Source of the DNA: Pseudonocardia hydrocarbonoxydans
GTDB taxonomy: Bacteria; Actinomycetota; Actinomycetes; Mycobacteriales; Pseudonocardiaceae
Reading direction: 5' to 3'
DNA: 64,000 nt
NCBI RefSeq assembly: GCF_006539565.1
Contig: NZ_BJNG01000006.1
Location: 62,001 to 126,000 of the forward strand
How positions within the stretch are numbered: the first letter of the stretch is position 1; every line of letters starts with the position of its first letter. Shown one piece after another: positions 48,919-56,837 of this stretch. Both the position numbers and the translations under genes were made by a program. The notes under the pieces are model-generated. The model did no database searches. It was not told the origin of the DNA and saw only the letters and a list, made by a program, of their open reading frames with translations.

Positions 48919-51129
48919 ATGTCCGGAACGCCGCGCGACCGTGCCCACGTCCGGGCCGCCGCACTCGTCCGGTCCCCCCTGGTCGTGGGGGGCGCGGTCT
49001 TCGTCACCGCGCTCGCCGCCGCGCTGCTGCGCCCCGAGGGCTCCGCGGTGGCGGCGTGGTGGCCCGCGGCGGGTGTCGCGGTCGCCGCCGCAGCCTGCAC
49101 GACCGGCCGCAGGCGGCACGCGGTGCTGCTCGCCGTCGCGGTCGCGAGCCTGGCCGCCAGCCTCGCCGCCGGGCGTCCGCCGGCGTTGGCGCTGTGCTTC
49201 GCCGCGGGCAACGCGGCCGAGGCCGCCGTGGCCGGCCGCATCCTGTCCCGGGACGGGCGGCCCGAGCTCGGCACGCTCGCGCAGCTGGGCAGGCTGTTCG
49301 CCGCGGCCTGCGCGGGCGCCGCCGTGGCCGCGACGGTCGCCGCGCTCGCCGTCGCCGCACTCACCGGGGGCACCCCGTGGACGGCCTGGACCGCCGCGGC
49401 GACCTCCCACGTCGCCGCGATCGTCGTGCTGGTGCCCACCGTGATGCGGGTGCCGCCGCGGCCGTCCACCGCCCGCACCCGCGAGACCGTCGCCCTGTGG
49501 GCCCTCGTGGTCGGGGTGACCGCCGCCGTGTTCGCCCCCGGGCAGACGCTGCCGCTGGCCTACCTGGCCGTCGCCGCGCTCGTCACCGGCGTGCGCCTCG
49601 GGGTCCGGGCGGCGTCGGCGCAGCTGGTGGCGGTCGCCGTGCTGGCCGCGGTGCTCGGCGGGCGGGGCGGCGGGCCGTTCGCGGCGGCCGGCCGGGAGCT
49701 GACGCCGGCCGTGGCGGGCACGCTGCTGCAGCTGTTCCTCGGCTCCTGCGCGCTCGTCGTGCTCGCCCTCGCGATCTCCGTCGCCCAGCGCGAGGCCGCG
49801 CTGGGCCGGTTCGCCGACCAGCGCCGGTTCGACCGGGCCGTGCTGGAGGCGGTCGGCGCCGGGGTGCTCGCCTGCGACGCCGAGGGCCACGTCGTCGTCC
49901 GCAACCGCGCGCACCGGCGCGCCACCGGCGTCGACGGGGAGCCCGACGTCGACCCCGACCGGCTCGCGCGCGACCTGCGCGTCACCTCCGACGGGGTGCC
50001 GGTGCCACCGGAGCGCACCCCGCTGCGGCGCGCGCTGGCGGGTGAGGAGCTCGCCCACCTGTCGCTGCGGTTCGAACCCGACGGCGCACCGCCGACCGAG
50101 GTCGTCGCCACCGCCCGTCCCATCCTCGACGACGACGGCCGCCTCCTCGGCGCCGTCGCGGCGTTCGCCGACGTCACCGCGGAGCGCGACGTGCAGGACC
50201 GGCTGCGGGAGAGCCTCGCGTTCCGGGAGGCGGTGCTGGCCGTCAGCCCCGACACGCTGTTCATCCTCGACCCGGTCGCGCGCGAGACCCTCTGGCTGTC
50301 CCGGCCCGAACCCGACCACGACCGGTGCTCCCCCGCCGACCTCGTCGCGCTGGGCCCGCTCCGCTGCCGCGACCGGGTGCACCCCGACGACGTGGCGGCG
50401 CTCGACGCCGCCGACGAGGCGGCAGGCGGCCTGGCCGACGGGGCCGTGCGCAAGGTGCGCCTACGCGTGCGCGACGGCGGCCGCTACCGGTGGGTCTCCC
50501 GGCGCGTCACCCCGTTCGCCCGCGACGCCACCGGTGCCGTCACCCGGTTGCTCGGGGTCACCCGCGACATCACCGAGAACGTCGAGCTGGAACAGCGCCT
50601 CGCCGCCGAGGCGCTGCACGACCCGCTGACCGGGCTGCCCAACCGGCGGCTGCTCACCGACCGGCTCGGCACCGCGCTGCAGCGCAGCACGGTCCCCGTG
50701 CCCGTCCTCTACTGCGACCTGGACGGGTTCAAGACCGTCAACGACGCGGCCGGGCACGCCGTCGGCGACGCCGTGCTCTGCGCCACCGCCCGCCGGCTGG
50801 CCTCGGTGCTGCGGCCGCTCGACACCGTCGCACGGGTGGGCGGCGACGAGTTCGTCGCCGTGCTCGACCCCGCCCTGCGGGTGGTCGACGGCGAACCCGA
50901 ACCGGCCGGGACACGCCGCCGGGCCCGGTCGGTGGCCCGGCGCATCATCGCCGCGCTCGCCGAACCGGTCGTCGTCGACGGCGTGGAGCACCGCGTCACG
51001 GTGAGCATCGGCATCACCTTCGCGCGCCCTGGCGACCCGCCCGAGCAGGCGCTGGGCGAGGCCGACCGGGCGATGTACCGCGCCAAGCTGCACGGCAAGG
51101 GCCGGCACGAGGTGGCGGGGCTGACCTGA
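48919..51129 (+). CDS. MASE1-PAS-GGDEF diguanylate cyclase
   Basis: This protein of about 736 residues makes c-di-GMP from GTP. The first 290 residues form a MASE1-like membrane sensor with about 8-9 helices. One PAS region (about 300-410, ending DVTAERDVQDRL) and a second with PAC (about 415-545, ending LLGVTRDITENVELEQRL) follow. The GGDEF domain holds the active motif GGDEF at 641-645 in ARVGGDEFVAVL, plus DPLTGLPNRR and YCDLDGFKTVND. No EAL domain and no clear RxxD inhibition site were seen. ATG 48919 has GGGGGG before it; GTG 48895 is the alternative start. Confidence 0.9.
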   Translation: MSGTPRDRAHVRAAALVRSPLVVGGAVFVTALAAALLRPEGSAVAAWWPAAGVAVAAAACTTGRRRHAVLLAVAVASLAASLAAGRPPALALCFAAGNAAEAAVAGRILSRDGRPELGTLAQLGRLFAAACAGAAVAATVAALAVAALTGGTPWTAWTAAATSHVAAIVVLVPTVMRVPPRPSTARTRETVALWALVVGVTAAVFAPGQTLPLAYLAVAALVTGVRLGVRAASAQLVAVAVLAAVLGGRGGGPFAAAGRELTPAVAGTLLQLFLGSCALVVLALAISVAQREAALGRFADQRRFDRAVLEAVGAGVLACDAEGHVVVRNRAHRRATGVDGEPDVDPDRLARDLRVTSDGVPVPPERTPLRRALAGEELAHLSLRFEPDGAPPTEVVATARPILDDDGRLLGAVAAFADVTAERDVQDRLRESLAFREAVLAVSPDTLFILDPVARETLWLSRPEPDHDRCSPADLVALGPLRCRDRVHPDDVAALDAADEAAGGLADGAVRKVRLRVRDGGRYRWVSRRVTPFARDATGAVTRLLGVTRDITENVELEQRLAAEALHDPLTGLPNRRLLTDRLGTALQRSTVPVPVLYCDLDGFKTVNDAAGHAVGDAVLCATARRLASVLRPLDTVARVGGDEFVAVLDPALRVVDGEPEPAGTRRRARSVARRIIAALAEPVVVDGVEHRVTVSIGITFARPGDPPEQALGEADRAMYRAKLHGKGRHEVAGLT

Positions 51130-51156
51130 GCACCGGGGCGGCGGTCGGCCCGGGCG

Positions 51157-51897
51157 TCAGGAGGCGCGGGAGTCCGGCAGCGGAGGCGCCGCCGGGGGCG
51201 GGCCCGCCTCGGCCTCGGCCTTCGCCGCCCGCTCCTTCACCGACGCCGCGTACATGTCGACGTAGGTCTGCCCGGACAGCTCCATGAGCGCGTACATGAT
51301 CTCGTCGGTCATGGACCGTTCGATGAACCGGTCGCCGACCATGCCGGAGTAGCGGCTGAAGTCGAGCGGCTCGCCGACCCGGATGTGCACCTTGTACGGG
51401 CGCCACATCCGGGACCCGATCGGGTTGACCCGGTCGGTGCCGATCATCGCCACCGGGATGACGGGGACGTCGGCCTCCAGCGTCATGCGGGCGATCCCGG
51501 TCTTGCCCTTGTAGAGGCGCCCGTCCGGGGACCGGGTGCCCTCCGGGTAGATGCCGAGCAGCCGGCCCTCGCGCAGCACCCGCACGGCGGTGTCCATCGC
51601 GTCCCGGGCCGCGGAGCCGCCGGAGCGGTCGATCGGGATCTGGCCGACGCCGGTGAAGAACGCCTTCTGCAGGCGCCCCACCAGCCCGGGCTTGGTGAAG
51701 TACTCCGACTTCGCGGGAAAGGTGATGCGCCGCGGCACCACCAGCGGGAGCAGGAACGAGTCGACGACGGCCAGGTGGTTGCTCGCGAGGATCGCGCCAC
51801 CCCGGGCCGGGATGTGTTCCAGCCCCTCGATCGTGGGCCGGCAGAACAACCGCAACAGCGGGCCGAGCAGCACGAACTTGGACCACCAGTACAGCAC
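51157..51897 (-). CDS. PlsC-family 1-acyl-glycerol-phosphate acyltransferase
   Basis: This 246-residue acyltransferase has the HX4D catalytic motif HLAVVD (residues 41-46) and YPEGTRSPDG, which contacts phosphate. PVIPVAMIGTDRVNP is the third block. An N-terminal hydrophobic stretch (1-18) anchors it to the membrane. It is the Rv2182c-like gene. It transfers acyl chains to lysophospholipid acceptors; an exact acceptor (phosphatidic acid or PIM-related) is not evident. Confidence 0.9.
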   Translation of the reverse strand: MLYWWSKFVLLGPLLRLFCRPTIEGLEHIPARGGAILASNHLAVVDSFLLPLVVPRRITFPAKSEYFTKPGLVGRLQKAFFTGVGQIPIDRSGGSAARDAMDTAVRVLREGRLLGIYPEGTRSPDGRLYKGKTGIARMTLEADVPVIPVAMIGTDRVNPIGSRMWRPYKVHIRVGEPLDFSRYSGMVGDRFIERSMTDEIMYALMELSGQTYVDMYAASVKERAAKAEAEAGPPPAAPPLPDSRAS

Positions 51898-52054
51898 CTG
51901 GGCGTGCCCCCTTCACCGCGACGGCCGTCAGCCTACGGACGGCCGGGGCGCCGCGACAACGCGCCGTGGGCCACACCGGTTCCCGCGACCGCGCGGGCGT
52001 GTCAGGATGGCCCGACCGTCGTACGGCGGTGGGTGTACGGGGTGGGGAGATCAC

Positions 52055-52489
52055 GTGGGCGGCGATCCGGACGAGCGTCCGCACCCCGGTGGCGGGATCG
52101 ACGACTTCGATGCCATCGTGGCGGGCTGGCGCCGGGAGGGTCCGGTGCCCCGCTGGCCCGACCAGGAGCCCGACGACGCCCCGGCGGACCCCGCCCCCGC
52201 GGCCGCCGCGACCGTCCGCCCCCCGTCGGGCCCCGCGCCCGAGGAGGAGCACTTCGTCCCGCCCGAGCCGCCGCCGCTGCCCCGGCTGGCCCCGCCCGCG
52301 GCCGTCGGGTTGGTGCTGCTGGTCCTGGGCATCGTGCTGGTCGCCTCGCCCGGCTGGGTGGGGGTGTCCCAGGCCTACGGGATGCCGCTGGGCCTGCTCA
52401 CCCTCGCCGCGGGCCTGGGCTGGCTGGTGCTGCGGCTGTGGCCCGCTCCGCCCCGTCCCGGCGAGGACGACGACGGGGCGGTGCTCTAA
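52055..52489 (+). CDS. Conserved hypothetical membrane protein
   Basis: This 144-residue protein starts at GTG 52055 behind GGGGAG. The first 75 residues are acidic and Pro-rich (FDAIVAGWRREGPVPRWPDQ) and probably cytoplasmic. Two membrane helices follow (about 82-101 and 106-127) and a short acidic tail ends the protein. I recognise no family beyond a resemblance in position to Rv2183c. Its stop TAA overlaps the stop TAG of the convergent kinase gene within four bases. Confidence 0.72.
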   Translation: MGGDPDERPHPGGGIDDFDAIVAGWRREGPVPRWPDQEPDDAPADPAPAAAATVRPPSGPAPEEEHFVPPEPPPLPRLAPPAAVGLVLLVLGIVLVASPGWVGVSQAYGMPLGLLTLAAGLGWLVLRLWPAPPRPGEDDDGAVL

Positions 52490-53451
52490 CCCGCCTCCCT
52501 GGCCAGCCGGGCCGCCCCCACCACCGCGGCGTCCTCGCCGAGCTGCGCGGTGCGGATCCGGGCCAGCGGGCGGCGCCCCGCCCCGGTGAGCCGGGACGCG
52601 TAGTGCTCCCGGGCGTCGTCGAGGAACAGCGGTGCCGACGCCGCCACCCCGCCGCCGATCACCACCAGCTCCGGGTCGAAGACGTCGGCGACCAGCGCCA
52701 GCCCCTCGCCCAGCCAGCGAGCGAGGTCGGCGACGGCCGCGCACGCCAGCGGGTCGCCGTCGCGGGCCGCGGCGGCGACCCGGCGGCCGGTGATCCGCCC
52801 CGGGTCGTCGACGACGAGCCTGCGCAGCGCGGGCGAGAGGCCGGGCTCGCGGGCGATCATCTCCACCGCCGTCGTGGCCAGCGCGGTGCCGCTGCAGTAG
52901 CGCTCCCAGCACCCGGCCTTGCCGCACGGGCACGGCCGCCCGCCGGGGACCACCCGCAGGTGCCCGAGCTCGGGGGCGACGCCGTGCGCCCCGCGGAACA
53001 GCACGCCGTCGATGAGCAGGGCGGCGCCGATCCCGGTGCCGAGCGCCACGAACACCGTCGTCGACGGCGGCGGGGCGCCCGCGGCCGCCCCGAAGTGCAG
53101 CTCGGCCAGCGCGGCGGCGTTGGCGTCGTGCTCGACGACGACGGGCAGCCCGGTGCGGGCGGCGATCCGGTCGGCGACGGGGGCGTCGCGCCAGGACAGG
53201 TGCGGGGCGAAGCGGACGCCGCGCCGGTCGGGGGTGATGAACCCGGCCAGCGCCAGGCCGGCCGCCTCCACCGGGTGGCGGCCGGCCAGCTCCCCGATCA
53301 CCCGCGCGACGGTGGCCTCGAGCGCCGCCTCGGCCCGGGGGGTGGGGGCGCGCGCGGTGTCGAGGACGGCACCGTCGGCGTCGACGACCCCGGCGCGCAC
53401 GCTGGTGCCCCCGACGTCCACCCCGACGGTCAGCGCGGCAGCGCTCAGCAA
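52486..53451 (-). CDS. ROK-family sugar kinase (glucokinase-like)
   Basis: This 321-residue ROK protein has the N-terminal phosphate loop VGVDVGGTSVRAGVV, EHDANAAALAE with the catalytic Asp, and LGTGIGAALLIDG. The zinc motif CPCGKAGCWE is a ROK hallmark; the absence of an N-terminal helix-turn-helix makes it an enzyme rather than a repressor. Substrate is probably glucose. It overlaps the upstream small gene by 7 nt and so belongs to the ArsA/SRPBCC operon, an unusual partner for a sugar kinase. Confidence 0.9.
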   Translation of the reverse strand: MLSAAALTVGVDVGGTSVRAGVVDADGAVLDTARAPTPRAEAALEATVARVIGELAGRHPVEAAGLALAGFITPDRRGVRFAPHLSWRDAPVADRIAARTGLPVVVEHDANAAALAELHFGAAAGAPPPSTTVFVALGTGIGAALLIDGVLFRGAHGVAPELGHLRVVPGGRPCPCGKAGCWERYCSGTALATTAVEMIAREPGLSPALRRLVVDDPGRITGRRVAAAARDGDPLACAAVADLARWLGEGLALVADVFDPELVVIGGGVAASAPLFLDDAREHYASRLTGAGRRPLARIRTAQLGEDAAVVGAARLAREAG

Positions 53452-53810
53452 CGGGCCGCCTCGCGCACGACCGGGATGTGCTGGACCCGCCGCGCCGGAC
53501 CCGCCGGAGGCGGCGTGGGCGCGGATGCGGGCGGCGGCGTCCCCGCCCCCTCGTGCAGCGCCGTCTGCAGGACCTCCAGCAGGCCGGCGGCGTGCTCGGC
53601 GAGGCGGACGGCGAGCTCGGGGCGCTCACCGCGCAGCAGCGCGACGGCGGCGCACACCGGGCACACCGAGCAGGCGGGCGGGCCGTCGGCGCGGGCGCCC
53701 TCGGTCCGCGCGCGGTCGAGCACCGGACCGAGCCGGTCGAGCAGCAGCACCGCGACGGCACGCAGCTCGGCACCCAGCCCCGCGTGCGTGCCGCAACCGG
53801 GGGCGCTCAC
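53445..53810 (-). CDS. Small hypothetical protein with a Cys pair cluster
   Basis: This 121-residue protein starts at GTG 53810, overlapping the arsA-like stop (GTGA). The central part has CSVCPVCAAVALLRGE with three closely spaced cysteines, enclosed in predicted helices, and a Pro-rich C-terminal segment (PPPASAPTPPPAG). No family is recognised. Tight coupling on both sides (4 and 7 nt overlaps) makes it part of the ArsA-ROK operon. The Cys cluster could hold a metal, which is a guess. Confidence 0.7.
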   Translation of the reverse strand: MSAPGCGTHAGLGAELRAVAVLLLDRLGPVLDRARTEGARADGPPACSVCPVCAAVALLRGERPELAVRLAEHAAGLLEVLQTALHEGAGTPPPASAPTPPPAGPARRVQHIPVVREAARC

Positions 53811-55030
53811 CGGACCCAGACCGCCGGGTCGGGGGTGAACACCACGCACAGGTCGTCGCCGACCAGGCGGGCACCGGTGACCTCGCAGCGGCGCAGCACC
53901 GACGGCAGCGCCACCATCCGGCGCGTGCCGCCCGCGGTGACCGCGAGGTCGTCGCCGACGCGGGCGAGGTCGAGGGCGCCGTCGGCGGCGCCGGGCAGGG
54001 CGAGGACGAGCTCGAACTCCGAGTCCGCCGACGTGCCGGTGCCCGCCGTGCGCCGCACGTCCAGCAGCGGCGGGGCCTGGCCGCCGGGGGCGGCGGGGTC
54101 GTCGTCGCCGTAGAGGCCGCGGGCGATCTCGCGCAGCGCGGGGATCCCGGTCGGCTCGGCCGCGGTGTGGTCGGCGGTGCGCAACGGCACCCCGAGCGCG
54201 TCGAGGTCGGCGAGCACGGCCTGCTGCTCGGTGAACCGCTCGCGCAGCCAGCGGGCGGCCGGGCCGCGCAGCGAGGGCGGCGGGCCGGGCACCAGCCGGT
54301 TGACCACGCAGTCGTCGACGCGCAGGCCGTGCAGGGCCAGCGCGGTCAGGGTGCGGCGGGTCTCGGCGGCGACGACGCGCTCGGGGGTGAGCACGAGCCG
54401 GATCGAGGTGCGGGTGTGGTCGCCCAGCATCGCGCGCAGGCCGCCGAGGTCCTCGGCCAGCGCGTCGAGCGCGACGATCGTGGACTCCCACGCCGACGCG
54501 GCCTCCTTCCCGCCCGCCGCCATGCCGGCCAGCATCCCCCGCACGGCCCGGCGGTGCGCGGGGAACAGCCGCTCCACGTAGCCCGACAGCGCCTCGGGCA
54601 GCCCGAGCAGCCGCAGCGTCTCCGCGGTCGGCCCGCAGTCGACGACGACGACGTCCCACGGCCCGTCCTCGGCCAGGCGGCGGACCTCGCCGAGGGCGAG
54701 GAGGTCCTCGACGCCGGGCAGCACCGTCAGCTCGTCGGCGACGAGCTCGTCGACCCCGGCCCCGGACAGGATGGTGCGCAGGTGGCCCTGCAGCTGCGAC
54801 CACGAGCGGTCCAGCAGCGCGTGGGTGTCGACGTGGGCCGCGTGCAGGCCGGGCTCCAGCTCCACCGGGTCGCCGCCCAGGTCGGCCTCCAGGGCGTCGC
54901 CGAGCGAGTGGGCGGGGTCGGTGGAGACGACCAGCGCGGAGCGGCCGGAGCGGGCCAGGTGGGCGGCGGTCGCCGCGGCGAGGGTGGTCTTACCGACGCC
55001 ACCCTTGCCGGTGAACAGGACGACGCGCAC
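53807..55030 (-). CDS. ArsA/GET3-family ATPase
   Basis: This 407-residue protein has the deviant P-loop FTGKGGVGKTTLAAATA (residues 6-22), STDPAHSLGDAL as switch I and VVVDCGPTAETLRLL as switch II. The C-terminal region is beta-rich (SDSEFELVLALPG onward), resembling the Hsp20-like tail of some actinobacterial ArsA proteins. It corresponds to Rv2184c. No arsR or arsenite pump is nearby, so arsenic resistance is unlikely. A targeting or membrane-associated role with the SRPBCC partner is inferred. It starts at GTG 55030, 21 nt after the SRPBCC stop. Confidence 0.88.
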   Translation of the reverse strand: MRVVLFTGKGGVGKTTLAAATAAHLARSGRSALVVSTDPAHSLGDALEADLGGDPVELEPGLHAAHVDTHALLDRSWSQLQGHLRTILSGAGVDELVADELTVLPGVEDLLALGEVRRLAEDGPWDVVVVDCGPTAETLRLLGLPEALSGYVERLFPAHRRAVRGMLAGMAAGGKEAASAWESTIVALDALAEDLGGLRAMLGDHTRTSIRLVLTPERVVAAETRRTLTALALHGLRVDDCVVNRLVPGPPPSLRGPAARWLRERFTEQQAVLADLDALGVPLRTADHTAAEPTGIPALREIARGLYGDDDPAAPGGQAPPLLDVRRTAGTGTSADSEFELVLALPGAADGALDLARVGDDLAVTAGGTRRMVALPSVLRRCEVTGARLVGDDLCVVFTPDPAVWVR

Positions 55031-55051
55031 GGGGCGGAGGGTATCCGGCGG

Positions 55052-55492
55052 TCAGCTCGTGCTCTCGACCCGCCGCTTCAGACCCTTCAACGCCGTGTCG
55101 ATGATCACCTTTTCGGCCTTGCGGCGGAGCATGCCGATCATCGGGATGTTCAGGTCGACCGCGAGCGAGTACGTGACGGTCGTGGAGCCCTTCGCCTCGG
55201 TGAGGGAGTAGGAGCCGTCCTGCGCCTTCTGCATCTGGCCCTTCACCAGCGTCCAGCTCACGGAGCGGTCGTCGGGCGCCCAGGCGTAGTCGAGGGTGTA
55301 GGAGTCCTTGATCGGGCCCGCGTCCATGGTGAACCGGACTCTGGCGGGCCGCCCGCCGTCGCCGGGCTCGAGCACCTCGACGCTCTTCACCTGCTCGGCC
55401 CACTCCGGGTAGGCCTCGAAGTCGGCGATCACCGCCATCACCTGCTCCGCGGGGGCGGCGATGTCGATCGATGAGGTGGTCGCGTTGGCCAT
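55052..55492 (-). CDS. SRPBCC (START-like) lipid-binding protein
   Basis: This 146-residue protein has the SRPBCC fold pattern: SSIDIAAPAEQVMAVIADFEAYPEW at the start (given as SSIDIAAPAEQVMAVIAD and FEAYPEW) and LDYAWAPDDRSVSWTLVKG in the middle. IPMIGMLRRKAEKVIIDTALKGLKRRV forms the closing helix. It is the Rv2185c (TB16.3)-type gene. Such proteins hold hydrophobic ligands. It leads the operon with arsA, the Cys protein and the ROK kinase. Confidence 0.88.
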   Translation of the reverse strand: MANATTSSIDIAAPAEQVMAVIADFEAYPEWAEQVKSVEVLEPGDGGRPARVRFTMDAGPIKDSYTLDYAWAPDDRSVSWTLVKGQMQKAQDGSYSLTEAKGSTTVTYSLAVDLNIPMIGMLRRKAEKVIIDTALKGLKRRVESTS

Positions 55493-55514
55493 GCGGGCAG
55501 GTTACCGGTGGGTT

Positions 55515-56303
55515 TCACCACCGCAGCACGTACGGCACGCCGGTACGCCGGAAGTACCCCACGTTGACGCACTCGGTACGCCCGACCCGCGCACGTGCCG
55601 CCAGCGGCTGGTGCACGTGGCCGAACAGCGCGGCGCGCGGGCGGTCGGTGCGGCAACGGTCGAGCAGCGCGACCGAGGACGCCTCGGCGCTGCGCGACAC
55701 CACGTCGTAGGCCAGCTCGGGGACCGCGGGCGGCACGTGGCTGCACAGCACGTCGACGGGTCCGACCGCGGCCACGCGGGCGTCGAACTCCCCCGCGGGA
55801 AGCAGGTTGGGCCGCCACGGCCCGCCCCGGCGCGGCTCGGCCCCCACCGGCAGCGGCGCCCCGCCGACGAACCCGAACCGCAGCCCGCCCAGCTCCACGA
55901 CCCGCCCCTCGGCCGCCACGACGCCGTCGCGCACGAACTCCGGCCACAGCTCGGGCAGGTCGACGTTGCCCGCGATCGCCCAGGTCGGGGCGGACATCGC
56001 GGCGAACAGCTCGGCGTACTGCTCGCGCACCGCGTCGGCGACGACGGCGGGCGGGTCGTCCACCGCGGCCCACGCCGTGCGCGCGAACTCCCGCAGCTCG
56101 CCCGGGCGGCCGTTCGTCCGGATCTCGCCGAACCGGCGGCTGACCTCGGGCCCGAGGACGCGGCCCAGGATGCCGCGGTGCGGGTCGTGGTAGTCGACGA
56201 AGTCGACGAGGTCGCCGAGCACCAGCAGGGCGTCGGCGCCGTCGCCGGCACGGGCCAGCGCCTCGGCGTTGCCGTGCACGTCGGAGACCACGTGCACGCG
56301 CAT
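55515..56303 (-). CDS. Metallophosphoesterase
   Basis: This 262-residue calcineurin-like phosphoesterase has VHVVSDVHGN (Asp8, His10), LLVLGDLVDFVD, AIAGNVDLPE and ALFGHVHQPLA, all five metal-binding blocks. It starts at ATG 56303. The substrate is unknown; homologues split phosphomono- and phosphodiesters. It lies 22 nt upstream of the SRPBCC gene on the same strand and may lead the transcript. Confidence 0.85.
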   Translation of the reverse strand: MRVHVVSDVHGNAEALARAGDGADALLVLGDLVDFVDYHDPHRGILGRVLGPEVSRRFGEIRTNGRPGELREFARTAWAAVDDPPAVVADAVREQYAELFAAMSAPTWAIAGNVDLPELWPEFVRDGVVAAEGRVVELGGLRFGFVGGAPLPVGAEPRRGGPWRPNLLPAGEFDARVAAVGPVDVLCSHVPPAVPELAYDVVSRSAEASSVALLDRCRTDRPRAALFGHVHQPLAARARVGRTECVNVGYFRRTGVPYVLRW

Positions 56304-56335
56304 GGCCCCACCGTATCCGCGGCGGCGCGCGGCCG

Positions 56336-56731
56336 TCAGCGGGGCGGGGGTTCGCCCGGGGCCCGGCCCGCCTCCAGGCGGTCCTTGCAGGCGAACGCGA
56401 CGGCCTTGGCCGCACGCTGGCGGCGCCGGGCCTCCGCCGCCCCCCGCCGGGGCGAGGCGGGCACCGGGCGCCCGCCGGGCCCGGACGGGTCGGCCCGCAG
56501 GAAGTAGTGCAGGACGGTGCCGTCGAGGACCGGTTCGAGCCAGACCTCCATGCTGCCCACGAGCGCGCCCGTGACGGTCCAGCGGATGCCCTGCACCCCG
56601 CGGTCGGTGTCGACGGCCACGCTCAGGTCGGGCCACCAGCGGGCCCAGCTCGCGGGGGCCGCGAACTCCGCGGCCACCACCTCCGGCGGCACCGCCAGGA
56701 ACGTCTCGTCCACCACGTCGACCGAGGGCAC
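56336..56731 (-). CDS. SRPBCC family protein (Rv2186c-like)
   Basis: This 131-residue protein begins VPSVDVVDETFLAVPPEVVAAEF and contains ASWARWWPDLSV and an antiparallel beta region up to VLHYFLRAD; the C-terminus is a basic helix (RRGAAEARRRQRAAKAVAFAC). It is a second, diverged member of the polyketide cyclase/START-like fold in this cluster. I chose GTG 56731; the frame is open to a TTG at 56785. It is divergent from the fadD gene with about 106 nt between. Confidence 0.75.
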   Translation of the reverse strand: MPSVDVVDETFLAVPPEVVAAEFAAPASWARWWPDLSVAVDTDRGVQGIRWTVTGALVGSMEVWLEPVLDGTVLHYFLRADPSGPGGRPVPASPRRGAAEARRRQRAAKAVAFACKDRLEAGRAPGEPPPR

Positions 56732-56794
56732 CGCGACAGCCTGCCGGAGCGGGCGAATCGGACACCCGTCACCCCTCCCCCACAAGGGTTACGG

Positions 56795-56811
56795 CGCGGT
56801 AGGTTACCGCG
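56795..56811. promoter_or_regulatory. Short inverted repeat before the acyl-CoA ligase
   Basis: CGCGGTA (56795-56801) and TACCGCG (56805-56811) form a perfect 7-bp inverted repeat with a 3-nt centre, within a stretch where gttacggcg and gttaccgcg repeat. It lies 27 nt before the GTG start of the ligase, in the divergent promoter region. A repressor operator is plausible, but no regulator can be named. Confidence 0.45.
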
Positions 56812-56837
56812 AACCGCAGCCGAGGAGGACTGGTCCA

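Noticed and set aside
52486..53451. ROK protein as a transcriptional repressor
   Set aside because: It has no N-terminal DNA-binding domain and retains the catalytic Asp and zinc motif, so a kinase is preferred.
53807..55030. Arsenite efflux ATPase
   Set aside because: There is no arsB, arsD or arsR nearby, and the neighbours are a lipid-binding protein and a sugar kinase; the ArsA name reflects the fold only.
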